A stretch of DNA of 35,895 nt from Alphaproteobacteria bacterium. GTDB lineage: Bacteria; Pseudomonadota; Alphaproteobacteria; JAEUKQ01. The translations under genes and the position numbers were made by a program. A model generated the notes under the pieces. It was not told the DNA's origin and made no database searches. It was given only the letters and a program-made list of their open reading frames with translations. Location: assembly GCA_016794225.1 (NCBI GenBank), contig JAEUKQ010000010.1, forward strand, positions 1 to 35,895, read 5' to 3'. Below are positions 24,775-32,772 of the stretch, one piece after another; within the stretch, counting starts at the first letter, position 1, and each line of letters starts with the position of its first letter.

Positions 24775-26118
24775 ATGTTAACTATCAACCAGCTTTCTAA
24801 GCTCATAAGCAAATATGATAAACCTGTTCCTCGTTATACGAGCTTTCCGACAGCTGTAAATTTTCATCCGGGATTTGGATCAGGGGATTATATCCGGTCT
24901 TTAGGGGAGCTTGGTCCTATCAAACCAGTATCGATATATGTGCATATCCCATTTTGCCATCAGCTTTGTTATTATTGCGGGTGTCATACAAAAATTACGC
25001 ATAAAAACCAGATAATATCAAATTACATAAATCTTCTGGTAGAGGAAATCAAAATTGTTGCTGGCAGAATCCCATATAGGCTTGATATAAGTCGTATTCA
25101 CTTTGGGGGGGGATCGCCAAATTATGCATCGATTAGAGATATCAGCAAGATTTTAGATTATCTTAAAGAACATTTTAATATCCACACCGAAACTGAAATT
25201 GATATGGAGTGCGATCCACGGCTTCTTTGTGAGCAAAATATCAAAGAACTTTGCATGCTTGGGGTGGGGAGGGTTAGTTTGGGTGTTCAGGATTTTGATA
25301 TAAAAGTACAAAAAGCCATTAACCGTATTCAATCGTTTGAGCTGATCGCACAGCATACGCAAGTACTTCGCCGTGAAGGAATTAAGAGCATTAACTTCGA
25401 TTTGATTACAGGGTTGCCAGAACAGACGTCAGAAACAATACAGGATACAATTGACAAAGTCATAGAGTTGAGACCCGACCGGATCGCTGTTTTCTCTTAC
25501 GCACATGTTCCATGGATTAAAAAACATCAGAAAATTCTTGGAAGATATACACTGCCACCACCATCTGTTCGATTTAGTTTGTCCATGCAAATTAGGGAAT
25601 GTCTTAAAAAGAACGGATATAAACAGATTGGAATAGATCATTATGGATTACCAAATGATAAATTGTCTGTTGCGTCAGAAGGATTTGGGATAAAGCGTAA
25701 TTTTCAAGGGTATAGTGATGATCAAGCGGATACAATTATTGGATTTGGCCTTTCAGCAATTAGTCAATTTTCTTTTGTGTATGCCCAGAATACAGTAGAA
25801 TTTGATGTTTATTCGCGATCAATTAATCAGGGACAACTACCTACAAGCAGGGGTATTAAAGTTTCTCGAGAGGATAGTTTAATACGCGATATTATAATGG
25901 CTCTGATGTGTCTGTTTGAAGCTGATATATCAAGGTACCCCTATAGAATGCGAATTATGAATCTTTTGGAAGATTTGCAGAAGGAAGGGTTGGTAGAGTT
26001 AAAGGGCAATATTCTGGCGCTCACTGAGCTGGGTATGCCCTTTGTACGCACAGTGGCTGCCGTGTTTGATCCATATTATGAACAGTCGGAAGGAAATCGT
26101 CATGCCAGGGCTGTTTAA
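24775..26118 (+). CDS. hemN: Oxygen-independent coproporphyrinogen III oxidase
   Basis: This 447-residue radical SAM enzyme converts coproporphyrinogen III to protoporphyrinogen IX without oxygen. YVHIPFCHQLCYYCGC carries the CxxxCxxC cluster site plus the extra Cys of true HemN. RIHFGGGSPNY and RVSLGVQDF follow in the usual order. Heme b is needed by NarI, and heme iron by NnrS. AGAG precedes the ATG. Its end overlaps the start of nnrS by 17 bases, so translation may be coupled. The length matches HemN (E. coli 457). Confidence 0.95.
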   Translation: MLTINQLSKLISKYDKPVPRYTSFPTAVNFHPGFGSGDYIRSLGELGPIKPVSIYVHIPFCHQLCYYCGCHTKITHKNQIISNYINLLVEEIKIVAGRIPYRLDISRIHFGGGSPNYASIRDISKILDYLKEHFNIHTETEIDMECDPRLLCEQNIKELCMLGVGRVSLGVQDFDIKVQKAINRIQSFELIAQHTQVLRREGIKSINFDLITGLPEQTSETIQDTIDKVIELRPDRIAVFSYAHVPWIKKHQKILGRYTLPPPSVRFSLSMQIRECLKKNGYKQIGIDHYGLPNDKLSVASEGFGIKRNFQGYSDDQADTIIGFGLSAISQFSFVYAQNTVEFDVYSRSINQGQLPTSRGIKVSREDSLIRDIIMALMCLFEADISRYPYRMRIMNLLEDLQKEGLVELKGNILALTELGMPFVRTVAAVFDPYYEQSEGNRHARAV

Positions 26119-27256
26119 TTCTCCTTTCTGGAGTCGGGGATTTAGACCTTTCTTTTTTCTGGGGGCAATCCAAAGTATTGTAAGTATTCTTTTGTGGGGT
26201 GGGGTTTACGCAGGATATATTTTGCCATCCGGTTATTGGATGGATCCTGTTTTGTGGCATGTGCATGAAATGATTTATGGATTTGTGGTAGCAATTGTAG
26301 CTGGGTTTTTATTGACGGCGGTAGCCAATTGGACTGGAGGTGCGCCAGTCCGAGAAATTCATCTGATTGTTCTTGTTTTGATTTGGAGTTTGGGGCGGAT
26401 ATTTGTCAGCTTCGATGTGGGGTTGCCCAAAGCAATTCAAATATTGGGTGTCACATTATTCGTTCCGTGTCTCACAATTTCTTTAATGATACCCCTTATG
26501 CGAAGTTGGAGTAAAAGGAATTTCATTTTTTTAATTCTACTTTGTATCTTATTTGGATGTGATATATGGTTTCTGATTTCAACAGATATGCGCGCCATGC
26601 ACATGGCCTTATTTATGATTCTGGCCATGGTGTCGTTGATTGGAGGGCGCGTAATCCCGGCCTTTACAGTGGCTGCGCTTCGTCGTCGCGGTATTGTTGT
26701 TTATCAAACAAATCAAAATAGGCTGGACGTTATGGCTTGGCTATCCCTTCTTGTTGTTGCGGTGGCTGTGACTCTTTCGGAAAAAGGGGTGTTACTGGGA
26801 GTTACGGCAGGGGGTTCGTGTTTGATTCACGCATTACGGATGCGGTACTATCGTACCCTAAGAGTTTGGAGTGATCCATTGTCGTGGATTTTGCATATAG
26901 GGTATAGTTGGCTTGTATTAGGCTTGGGATCTTTATCTTTGGCAGGATTTCGTTATATTAACACAACAATCGCAATTCATGTGCTTACTGTTGGATGTAT
27001 CGGATCGATGATTTTGGGTATGATGTGCCGCGTTACGCTTGGGCACACGGGACGCAATTTGAAGATCTCAGGCGCGACCATTTTTTCTTTTATCTTGATG
27101 CAAATAGCTGTTTTCATACGGATTTTGGGACCCATATTAATACCTCAACACACGGTGGTTTGGATTGGTTTAACCGCTTGTTTGTGGGGTGTATGCTTTT
27201 CGCTTTTTCTTGTATGTTTTGGGCCGATCCTATTTGCAAAGTCCTTCGATCAATGA
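26102..27256 (+). CDS. nnrS: NnrS family heme-copper membrane protein
   Basis: This 384-residue protein has about 12 transmembrane helices. SPFWSRGFRPFFFLGAIQSI at the start, DPVLWHVHEMIYGFVVAIVAGFLLTAV, and GGRVIPAFTV are conserved in NnrS. MILGMMCRVTLGHTGRNL near the C-terminus is the most typical motif. NnrS binds heme and copper and lowers cell damage from nitric oxide. The ATG at 26102 has AGGAA upstream. As the last gene of the nar group it links NO defence to nitrate respiration. It converges on the DNR-like gene with a gap of five bases. Confidence 0.93.
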   Translation: MPGLFNSPFWSRGFRPFFFLGAIQSIVSILLWGGVYAGYILPSGYWMDPVLWHVHEMIYGFVVAIVAGFLLTAVANWTGGAPVREIHLIVLVLIWSLGRIFVSFDVGLPKAIQILGVTLFVPCLTISLMIPLMRSWSKRNFIFLILLCILFGCDIWFLISTDMRAMHMALFMILAMVSLIGGRVIPAFTVAALRRRGIVVYQTNQNRLDVMAWLSLLVVAVAVTLSEKGVLLGVTAGGSCLIHALRMRYYRTLRVWSDPLSWILHIGYSWLVLGLGSLSLAGFRYINTTIAIHVLTVGCIGSMILGMMCRVTLGHTGRNLKISGATIFSFILMQIAVFIRILGPILIPQHTVVWIGLTACLWGVCFSLFLVCFGPILFAKSFDQ

Positions 27257-27261
27257 GAACT

Positions 27262-27963
27262 CTAGTAGAAAACTTCTGATAACGATAAATCACAAAAATC
27301 AACCAACGCCTTCATATCACTAATAAAGATAACCCGGTTTTTAATGGACACACCGAATGGCTTTAACTTAGCCAAAGCGCGGGAGAAAGTTTCTGGTTTT
27401 ATATTCAAACGCGTGGAAATGATTGATTTGTCGTAGGGTAGATCAACCATCCATTCTTCCTTTGCGAGTTGGTATTTTTGGCAGAAACGAATTAAAAAAG
27501 CACCAATCCGTTGCGAAGCACTACGGGTGGTAACTTGTTCGAGTTGTTGTACTAAGTAGTGCTGGCGCGCTGCTATGGACCCAAGCATACGCAGAGCAAA
27601 ACGACTGTCCTGTTCGATTTTATGCACAAAAAAGTTACGAGGTACTTCTATAACAACTGAGTCTTCAAGTGCTTGTGCATTAACAGGGTAACTTTTATGA
27701 GTACCAAAAACGGCGGCTTCAGCGAAGGATTCACCAGGGCCAAAAATATGCACAATTACTTCCTCTCCATCTTTGGAAGAACGATATAACTTAATCCAAC
27801 CATGTATGATAATAAAAAAAACATTTGCCAGATCTCCCATCGCAAAAAGATCGCAACCTTTCGTACAAAATTTTTGATGGCACTGTGTAGCCAATTTTTC
27901 AACGGTAGCGTCATCTATACCCTGAAAAAGCGGAACTTTTTTGACGATTTTGGCGAGATCCAT
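27262..27963 (-). CDS. dnr: DNR/NnrR-type Crp/Fnr regulator
   Basis: This 233-residue Crp/Fnr protein has a sensor barrel (FFIIIHGWIKLYRSSKDGEE) and GPGESFAEAAVF, close to DNR of Pseudomonas (a heme-based NO sensor). The recognition helix KPETFSRALAKL has E-x-x-S-R, so it should bind TTGAT-N4-ATCAA sites. It lacks an FNR Cys cluster, with only scattered Cys. The ATG at 27963 has AGGGG six bases upstream; the earlier ATG at 27969 does not fit. Its place next to nnrS supports an NO-related role, though this is inferred. It may share targets with the other regulator at 13170. Confidence 0.8.
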   Translation of the reverse strand: MDLAKIVKKVPLFQGIDDATVEKLATQCHQKFCTKGCDLFAMGDLANVFFIIIHGWIKLYRSSKDGEEVIVHIFGPGESFAEAAVFGTHKSYPVNAQALEDSVVIEVPRNFFVHKIEQDSRFALRMLGSIAARQHYLVQQLEQVTTRSASQRIGAFLIRFCQKYQLAKEEWMVDLPYDKSIISTRLNIKPETFSRALAKLKPFGVSIKNRVIFISDMKALVDFCDLSLSEVFY

Positions 27964-28180
27964 ATACATCCCCTATTATGACACATCAAACGGGATAAAA
28001 TAGATCACTAATTAATGGATAAAGCAATAAGGATGAAATTATATGGTAAAGAAAACGTGCTTAAAATATTTTTTATAAGAGTTTTTTGCTACTTTTATTT
28101 TTTAAGCACCCTAATTAACCAAAAAACATCTTTACAACCGCGCCAGCTGATTTCAGTGTTGCTTTGTTCTTTTCCTTGAC
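27964..28180. other. AT-rich spacer with a long inverted repeat
   Basis: Between the DNR-like gene and the moaA promoter. GTGCTTAAAA (28057-28066) is matched exactly by TTTTAAGCAC (28100-28109) over a 33-base AT-rich loop. It could be a structural or regulator site for the gene on the minus strand. No gene was found here. Confidence 0.4.
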
Positions 28181-28221
28181 TTGATTTTAATCAAGGTATT
28201 AGGATAACTTTCTGTTATAGT
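28181..28221 (+). promoter_or_regulatory. FNR-dependent promoter of the moa operon
   Basis: TTGATTTTAATCAA (28181-28194) is a perfect FNR box centred at 28187.5. TATAGT at 28216-28221 is at the right spacing for a class II FNR promoter, predicting a start near 28229. The transcript would then carry the whole Moco riboswitch. Confidence 0.75.
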
Positions 28222-28264
28222 TTGACAGGAAAATTTGAATTTGACTGTGTCGATACAAGCACAG

Positions 28265-28375
28265 TTCTCCGAGCTAGTTGTTCCTAAGTTCTTTTGGTAA
28301 GTCCTGCTTTAAGAATATGGGCAATTAGCCGGGGTCGATGGTGGAAACATCACGGCCTCCCTTAGGGATTGGAAT
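28265..28375 (+). ncRNA. Molybdenum cofactor riboswitch (Moco RNA motif)
   Basis: Upstream of moaA. CTCCGAG (28267-28273) and, farther on, GGAAACATCACGGCCTCCC (28343-28361) are the most conserved blocks of the Moco RNA motif. A CCCTTAGGG turn follows, and a small hairpin (ACTGTG...CACAGT, 28244-28265) lies just upstream. In relatives this RNA senses Moco (or tungsten cofactor) and shuts off moa expression. End points are approximate. Confidence 0.88.
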
Positions 28376-28380
28376 AGTCC

Positions 28381-28411
28381 TATCCCTAACCTTGGAAAGG
28401 AGATTAGGATA
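28381..28411 (+). promoter_or_regulatory. Hairpin covering the moaA ribosome binding site
   Basis: The segment from TATCCCTAACCTT to AAGGAGATTAGGATA folds on itself. CCTT pairs with the AAGG of the Shine-Dalgarno sequence (AAGGAG), CTAA with TTAG, and TATC with GATA. It ends at the base before the moaA ATG at 28412. It is the likely expression platform of the riboswitch, working on translation. Confidence 0.6.
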
Positions 28412-29398
28412 ATGCATGAACCGTTGTTGACGGATGGTTTTGGGCGTCACTTCCCCTACCTGCGTTTATCAATTACCGATGTTTGTAATTTTCGCTGTTC
28501 TTATTGCTTGCCCAATGGCTACCACCAAACCGGTCGGGAAGATTTTTTAACTATTCATGAAATACAGCGTTTGGTAAGGGCTTTTACCGGGCTTGGCGTT
28601 TGGAAATTTCGCCTTACCGGTGGTGAGCCAACAATTAGGCCAGATTTTCTTGATATAGTGTCTGCGGTGGCTGAGGTGCCAGGGGTTAGAAAACTTGCTT
28701 TTACAACCAACGGATATAAACTGCGCGATCGGGCAAATTCCTATTATAACGCCGGGTTGCGGGCGGTTAACGTCAGCATCGATTCACTCGATCCACACCA
28801 ATTTGCCCGCATAACTGGTCATGAACGGTTGCCGGAAATTCTTGAAGGGATAGATTTATGCTTGAAGATTGGGTTTCACCCAGTCAAGATTAATACGGTT
28901 TTATTGAAGAACCTTAATGATGCTGAACTTGACACATTTATTCAATTTGTAGCTGATAAGCCAATTTCATTGCGGTTTATCGAGCTGATGCGTACGGGTG
29001 AGAATAAAACCTATTTTGACCAACACCATCTGCCCGGACATTACATTGTTGAACGTCTGTTGGCAGGCGGTTGGTGCTTGCAAGAGCGGTCGGGTGGTGC
29101 CGGACCAGCCCAAGAGTTTGGACACCCGCAAAGCCTTGGGACAATTGGATTAATTGCGCCATACAGCAAAGATTTTTGCCAGACTTGCAACCGATTGCGT
29201 ATATCTGCAAAAGGGGCGCTCCATTTATGTCTTTTTGGCGAGGGTGGCTATTCGTTGCGCCATCTTTTGCAAGCTGATGATCAATTAGAAAAGCTACAAC
29301 AACAAATACTTGATTTGTTGCAGTATAAAAAATCCAGCCATTTTCTACATCAGGGTATTACCGGTATTACACCTCATTTAGCGTCAATTGGCGGTTAG
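28412..29398 (+). CDS. moaA: GTP 3',8-cyclase MoaA
   Basis: This 328-residue radical SAM enzyme starts Moco synthesis from GTP. CNFRCSYC near residue 25 binds the SAM cluster, and FCQTCNRLRISAKGALHLCLF near the C-terminus carries the second [4Fe-4S] site that holds GTP. The last residues are GG, as required for MoaA activity. FRLTGGEPTIRPDF and FTTNGYKL are further family motifs. It is the first gene of the Moco operon, controlled by the FNR box and the riboswitch. It ends 12 bases before moaCB. Confidence 0.96.
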   Translation: MHEPLLTDGFGRHFPYLRLSITDVCNFRCSYCLPNGYHQTGREDFLTIHEIQRLVRAFTGLGVWKFRLTGGEPTIRPDFLDIVSAVAEVPGVRKLAFTTNGYKLRDRANSYYNAGLRAVNVSIDSLDPHQFARITGHERLPEILEGIDLCLKIGFHPVKINTVLLKNLNDAELDTFIQFVADKPISLRFIELMRTGENKTYFDQHHLPGHYIVERLLAGGWCLQERSGGAGPAQEFGHPQSLGTIGLIAPYSKDFCQTCNRLRISAKGALHLCLFGEGGYSLRHLLQADDQLEKLQQQILDLLQYKKSSHFLHQGITGITPHLASIGG

Positions 29399-29410
29399 GG
29401 AGATTGGTTG

Positions 29411-30436
29411 ATGAACAAGCCTATGGAACATATTCAGTTCTCTAAAGAACAAACAAATTTTCGGATGATTGATGTTGGGCGTAAAAGACCTACGCATCGG
29501 CGGGCTGTTGCTTGTGGTTCAATCAAAATGAACAGCAAAGCTTTTCAAGCGGTATGGGATAAAAAACTGCCCAAAGGGGATGTATTGGCACTGGCCGAGA
29601 TAGCAGGGATTATGGCCGCTAAAAACACCCCGTCTATTATCCCAATGTGTCATACATTACCACTTGATCAGGTTACACTTCATTGCATGTTGGATCAAAA
29701 AACACATAAAATTACTGTTTATGCCCAAGCTGTTGCTTTTGCCAAAACAGGTGTGGAGATGGAGGCTTTAGCCGCTGTTAATGCTGCCTTGCTAACAATA
29801 TGGGACTTAACCAAGGGAACAGACCCACACCTATTAATAGAAGATGTGCGCCTACTGGTTAAAACGGGCGGCAAAAGCGGCGTTTGGATTCATCAGGAAG
29901 GAATTCCTGATTGGCTTGCGGCTGAATTGCCTGAAACACAGTTTTTAAGACACAAAGTTGCTGCTATTTTGGTGATGAGCGACCGCGCATCCAAAGGCAT
30001 ATATACGGATGATTCTGGCCCATTGTTGCGCACATTGCTGCACCAAGCTGGAGCGCAGGTTGTTGGCCCTAAAGTTATTCCGGATCAAGAAGCCGATATT
30101 ATTCAGGCTGTTGCTGATCTTTGTTCAAAAAACCGTCCTGATATCTTAATTGCATCCGGCGGGACAGGGCCAGGCCCAAGAGATATTACACCAGATGTGC
30201 TGCGCAAAATATGTGACCGTATGTTGGATGGTCTTGGGGAAGTATTGCGTGCGGAAAGCATGTATCATACGGGTACTGCCTGGCTATCACGTATGACGGC
30301 TGGCATGTATGGTTCAACGCTTATTGTTGCCTTTCCAGGCTCCCCTAAAGCAGTACAGGAATGTTGGGATATTGTAAGCCCTTTTTTGGGTGATGCCATT
30401 GCCAAAATTAGAAAACAAGGTTTTGAAAAGCCATGA
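29411..30436 (+). CDS. moaCB: MoaC-MoaB/Mog fusion, Moco biosynthesis
   Basis: This 341-residue fusion has two halves. Residues about 1-160 are MoaC, which makes cyclic pyranopterin phosphate: MIDVGRKRPTHRRAVACGSI, LAEIAGIMAAKNTPSIIPMCH, and VEMEALAAVNAALLTIWDLT. Residues about 180-341 are MoaB/Mog-type: VAAILVMSDRASKGIYTDDS, then ILIASGGTGPGPRDITPD, a fold that binds molybdopterin for adenylylation. Joining them is known in some bacteria. The start is ATG 29411, with AGGGAG before it. Stop and moaD start overlap (ATGA). With moeA this covers the late Mo-insertion steps, so no separate mog is needed. Confidence 0.92.
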   Translation: MNKPMEHIQFSKEQTNFRMIDVGRKRPTHRRAVACGSIKMNSKAFQAVWDKKLPKGDVLALAEIAGIMAAKNTPSIIPMCHTLPLDQVTLHCMLDQKTHKITVYAQAVAFAKTGVEMEALAAVNAALLTIWDLTKGTDPHLLIEDVRLLVKTGGKSGVWIHQEGIPDWLAAELPETQFLRHKVAAILVMSDRASKGIYTDDSGPLLRTLLHQAGAQVVGPKVIPDQEADIIQAVADLCSKNRPDILIASGGTGPGPRDITPDVLRKICDRMLDGLGEVLRAESMYHTGTAWLSRMTAGMYGSTLIVAFPGSPKAVQECWDIVSPFLGDAIAKIRKQGFEKP

Positions 30437-30675
30437 TCATCACCATACAAACTTATGGAGCGTTTCGTAAATTTGGTACGATGATCGAACTGGATATTCC
30501 GTCAGGGGTAACGATTGGGATGATCAAACAAAAACTTTTACTTAGGCTTGGGTCAGCTGAACAGGAACTGGTTCGGGTTTCGGTTTTGGCCTCGTCAACT
30601 GAGATATTGGCAGACGATGTGTTGTATCAAGATGGGCAGAAGTTGGCTATTTTACCACCTGTTTGTGGGGGGTGA
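30433..30675 (+). CDS. moaD: Molybdopterin synthase sulfur carrier MoaD
   Basis: This 80-residue ubiquitin-like protein ends in CGG. The free Gly carries the thiocarboxylate used by MoaE. KLAILPPVCGG is the normal C-terminus. It starts within the moaCB stop and is followed at once by moaE. MoeB, which activates it, is not in this window. Confidence 0.9.
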   Translation: MIITIQTYGAFRKFGTMIELDIPSGVTIGMIKQKLLLRLGSAEQELVRVSVLASSTEILADDVLYQDGQKLAILPPVCGG

Positions 30676-30677
30676 TT

Positions 30678-31124
30678 GTGGCATATCATGTTTTGATTAG
30701 AGAACAAAATATCTTGGTTGAGCAAGCATTACCGATGATTAAAAGTGATCACCATGGGGCTATTGATATATTTGTTGGTGTTGTGCGCAATCATCATCAA
30801 GGGCAAATTGTCACGGGTATTACCTATGATGTTCATATCTTGCTAGCCAAGGGTGTTCTTGCGACCATATGTCAGGAAGCAGAAAAAAAATGGCAGGGAA
30901 CAAATTATTATGTAGCTCACTATCATGGGTATTTGCCGGTAGGGGGTATAAGTGTATTAATCGCGGTAAGTGCCCCCCACAGGGCAGATAGTTTTGATGC
31001 CTGTCGCTATGTTATTGAAGAAATAAAGAAAAGGGCACCTGTTTGGAAGCGCGAACATTATCCTGATGGGTCAAGCACTTGGCTACCTGGGCATAGTTTA
31101 CATCAGGGGTTAGGTAATGGATAA
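30678..31124 (+). CDS. moaE: Molybdopterin synthase catalytic subunit MoaE
   Basis: This 148-residue protein converts cyclic pyranopterin phosphate to molybdopterin with sulfur from MoaD. AIDIFVGVVRNHHQG and IEEIKKRAPVWKREHYPDGS are diagnostic; the latter has the catalytic lysines. The start is GTG at 30678, with GGGGGG just upstream overlapping the end of moaD; GTG at 30672 is an alternative. The C-terminus reads GSSTWLPGHS. It overlaps mobA by eight bases. Confidence 0.9.
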   Translation: MAYHVLIREQNILVEQALPMIKSDHHGAIDIFVGVVRNHHQGQIVTGITYDVHILLAKGVLATICQEAEKKWQGTNYYVAHYHGYLPVGGISVLIAVSAPHRADSFDACRYVIEEIKKRAPVWKREHYPDGSSTWLPGHSLHQGLGNG

Positions 31125-31647
31125 AGCTAAAAATTATGCTGGTGTGGTTTTGGCAGGCGGGCGTTCTAGTCGTATGGGCAGCAATAAGGCTTTTTTAAAG
31201 TATCAAGGGCGGTTTTTGATTGATCATATGATGGATATTCTTTTAAAAACGGGCTGCACACCTGTTTTTATTTTGGGGTCTGTGCCAGGATATAACTGTG
31301 TAGCCGATGATAAAATCTTTGCCGGCCCGGCACATGCAATGAGTTCATTCATGCATAAGAAACTTGCTTATTCAGGGTTTTTGGTTGTTCCAATTGATAT
31401 GCCGTTGTTAACACCTTCAATTCTTTACCGTTTAACCACATACCCCAAAGGTGCTTATTACAAGGATTGTCCATTACCGGCCTATATTCCCCAAGAACCA
31501 ATTTCGGCTCATTTAATATCGATGCATGATCTGCTTGATGAATTAGGTGCAAGTGCCGTTGCATGTGATGAGGGTAATGAACTTTTGATGAAAAACATCA
31601 ATACCCCCAACGAATGGAAGGAATTTACCACATCACATGAATGTTAA
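31117..31647 (+). CDS. mobA: Molybdenum cofactor guanylyltransferase MobA
   Basis: This 176-residue nucleotidyltransferase adds GMP to Mo-MPT to form the bis-MGD cofactor used by NarG. VVLAGGRSSRMGSNKAFLKY is the GTP/Mg-binding loop of the family, and VVPIDMPLLTPS contains the metal-binding Asp. It is somewhat shorter than E. coli MobA (194 aa). Overlaps with moaE and the next gene indicate one operon. Confidence 0.9.
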   Translation: MDKAKNYAGVVLAGGRSSRMGSNKAFLKYQGRFLIDHMMDILLKTGCTPVFILGSVPGYNCVADDKIFAGPAHAMSSFMHKKLAYSGFLVVPIDMPLLTPSILYRLTTYPKGAYYKDCPLPAYIPQEPISAHLISMHDLLDELGASAVACDEGNELLMKNINTPNEWKEFTTSHEC

Positions 31648-31993
31648 AATTGCCGAACATGCTGTAACCTTTAAAATTACAGAACACGAATTACACAGCC
31701 TTCAACTTGGGCATAACCTAAAGCAAAAGGTTAAGATAGGCCAAAATTTTATGGAAATTACCATTAACCAGGATTCTGGCGGTCAAGCCGATGATCGCTT
31801 CAGGCAGTTACCTTTAAAGTTGGTTTTTGATCATCCTGGTGCCCGTTTAACCCTTTATGCACCACCCGCTACAATTAGCGACCTGGCCAACCTTGGTCGA
31901 AACCGTGCAGGGATAATAGTCCAGCAAGATGATTTGGAATTAACTTTGCAGGTTGATGTGCGTTCGCGGCCATCAATCCATCAACAATTTTAA
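31637..31993 (+). CDS. Small protein of Moco operon, DUF7009-like
   Basis: This 118-residue protein has no signal peptide or membrane segment. MNVKIAEHAVTFKITEHELH at the start and ARLTLYAPPATISDLANLGR resemble the DUF7009 family; I am not certain. It overlaps mobA by 11 bases and is followed by the TauE gene, so it is translated with Moco genes. It may act in handling the cofactor or in regulation, but no function is known to me. Confidence 0.65.
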   Translation: MNVKIAEHAVTFKITEHELHSLQLGHNLKQKVKIGQNFMEITINQDSGGQADDRFRQLPLKLVFDHPGARLTLYAPPATISDLANLGRNRAGIIVQQDDLELTLQVDVRSRPSIHQQF

Positions 31994-32007
31994 GGGGCTT
32001 CCTAGAT

Positions 32008-32772
32008 ATGTTAGGTCTTGGCGCATCATTCTTTCTGACAGCCTTGCTTTACGCCTGTGTTGGATTTGGCGGAGGGTCAACCTATAACGCATTGCTGGTT
32101 CTTGGTGGCACTGATTACCGCATTATTCCCACCCTATCCCTAATTTGTAATATTATTGTTGTTTCAGGGGGGGCATGGCATTTTTATAGGGCAAAATACC
32201 TGAACATAAAACTTCTGGTACCCTGGCTTGTAACATCGATCCCCGCATCTTTTATTGGGGGGTTAATTCCCATGCCCGAGAGAATTTTTACGGGTCTTTT
32301 AGGGATTATATTGTTTTTGGCGGGATTGTATTTGATTGTATCGGTCTTTCTCAAAAGATTTAGACAGCAGATTCGTTCTTTTAAACCATATTCTTTTTTT
32401 AATGCGGCATCTTTGGGCGGTATTTTAGGGCTACTTGCCGGTATCACGGGTATAGGGGGTGGGATATTTCTGGCACCCATTCTTCATTTCAGTCGGTGGG
32501 GTTCAGAAAAACAGATTGCCGGAGGGTGCGCGTTTTTTATTTTGGTTAATTCCGTTGCGGGACTAATTGGACAATTCCTGAAATTGGACGTACAAGAAAT
32601 AAGGCTAGTTTTATTACCATATTGGATTTTATTACCAGCTGTACTTGTTGGGGGACAAATTGGCTCCTGGCTGGGATCAACTAAAATACACCCTAACATC
32701 ATTCGTGTTGGCACGGGGGTTTTAATTCTTTATGTAGCCTTCAGGCTTATGCGTAAATTTATGCAGTATTAG
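32008..32772 (+). CDS. TauE/SafE family permease (sulfite exporter-like)
   Basis: This 254-residue protein has about eight hydrophobic helices. LYACVGFGGGSTYNALLVLG and ITGIGGGIFLAPILHFSRWG are the two glycine-rich repeats of TauE/SafE (UPF0721). Family members export sulfite or other organosulfur anions. Because it ends the Moco operon, it may move a sulfur compound or an oxyanion linked to molybdenum or nitrate metabolism; this is inference. The ATG follows AAGGGG by about 11 bases, a long gap. Confidence 0.85.
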   Translation: MLGLGASFFLTALLYACVGFGGGSTYNALLVLGGTDYRIIPTLSLICNIIVVSGGAWHFYRAKYLNIKLLVPWLVTSIPASFIGGLIPMPERIFTGLLGIILFLAGLYLIVSVFLKRFRQQIRSFKPYSFFNAASLGGILGLLAGITGIGGGIFLAPILHFSRWGSEKQIAGGCAFFILVNSVAGLIGQFLKLDVQEIRLVLLPYWILLPAVLVGGQIGSWLGSTKIHPNIIRVGTGVLILYVAFRLMRKFMQY

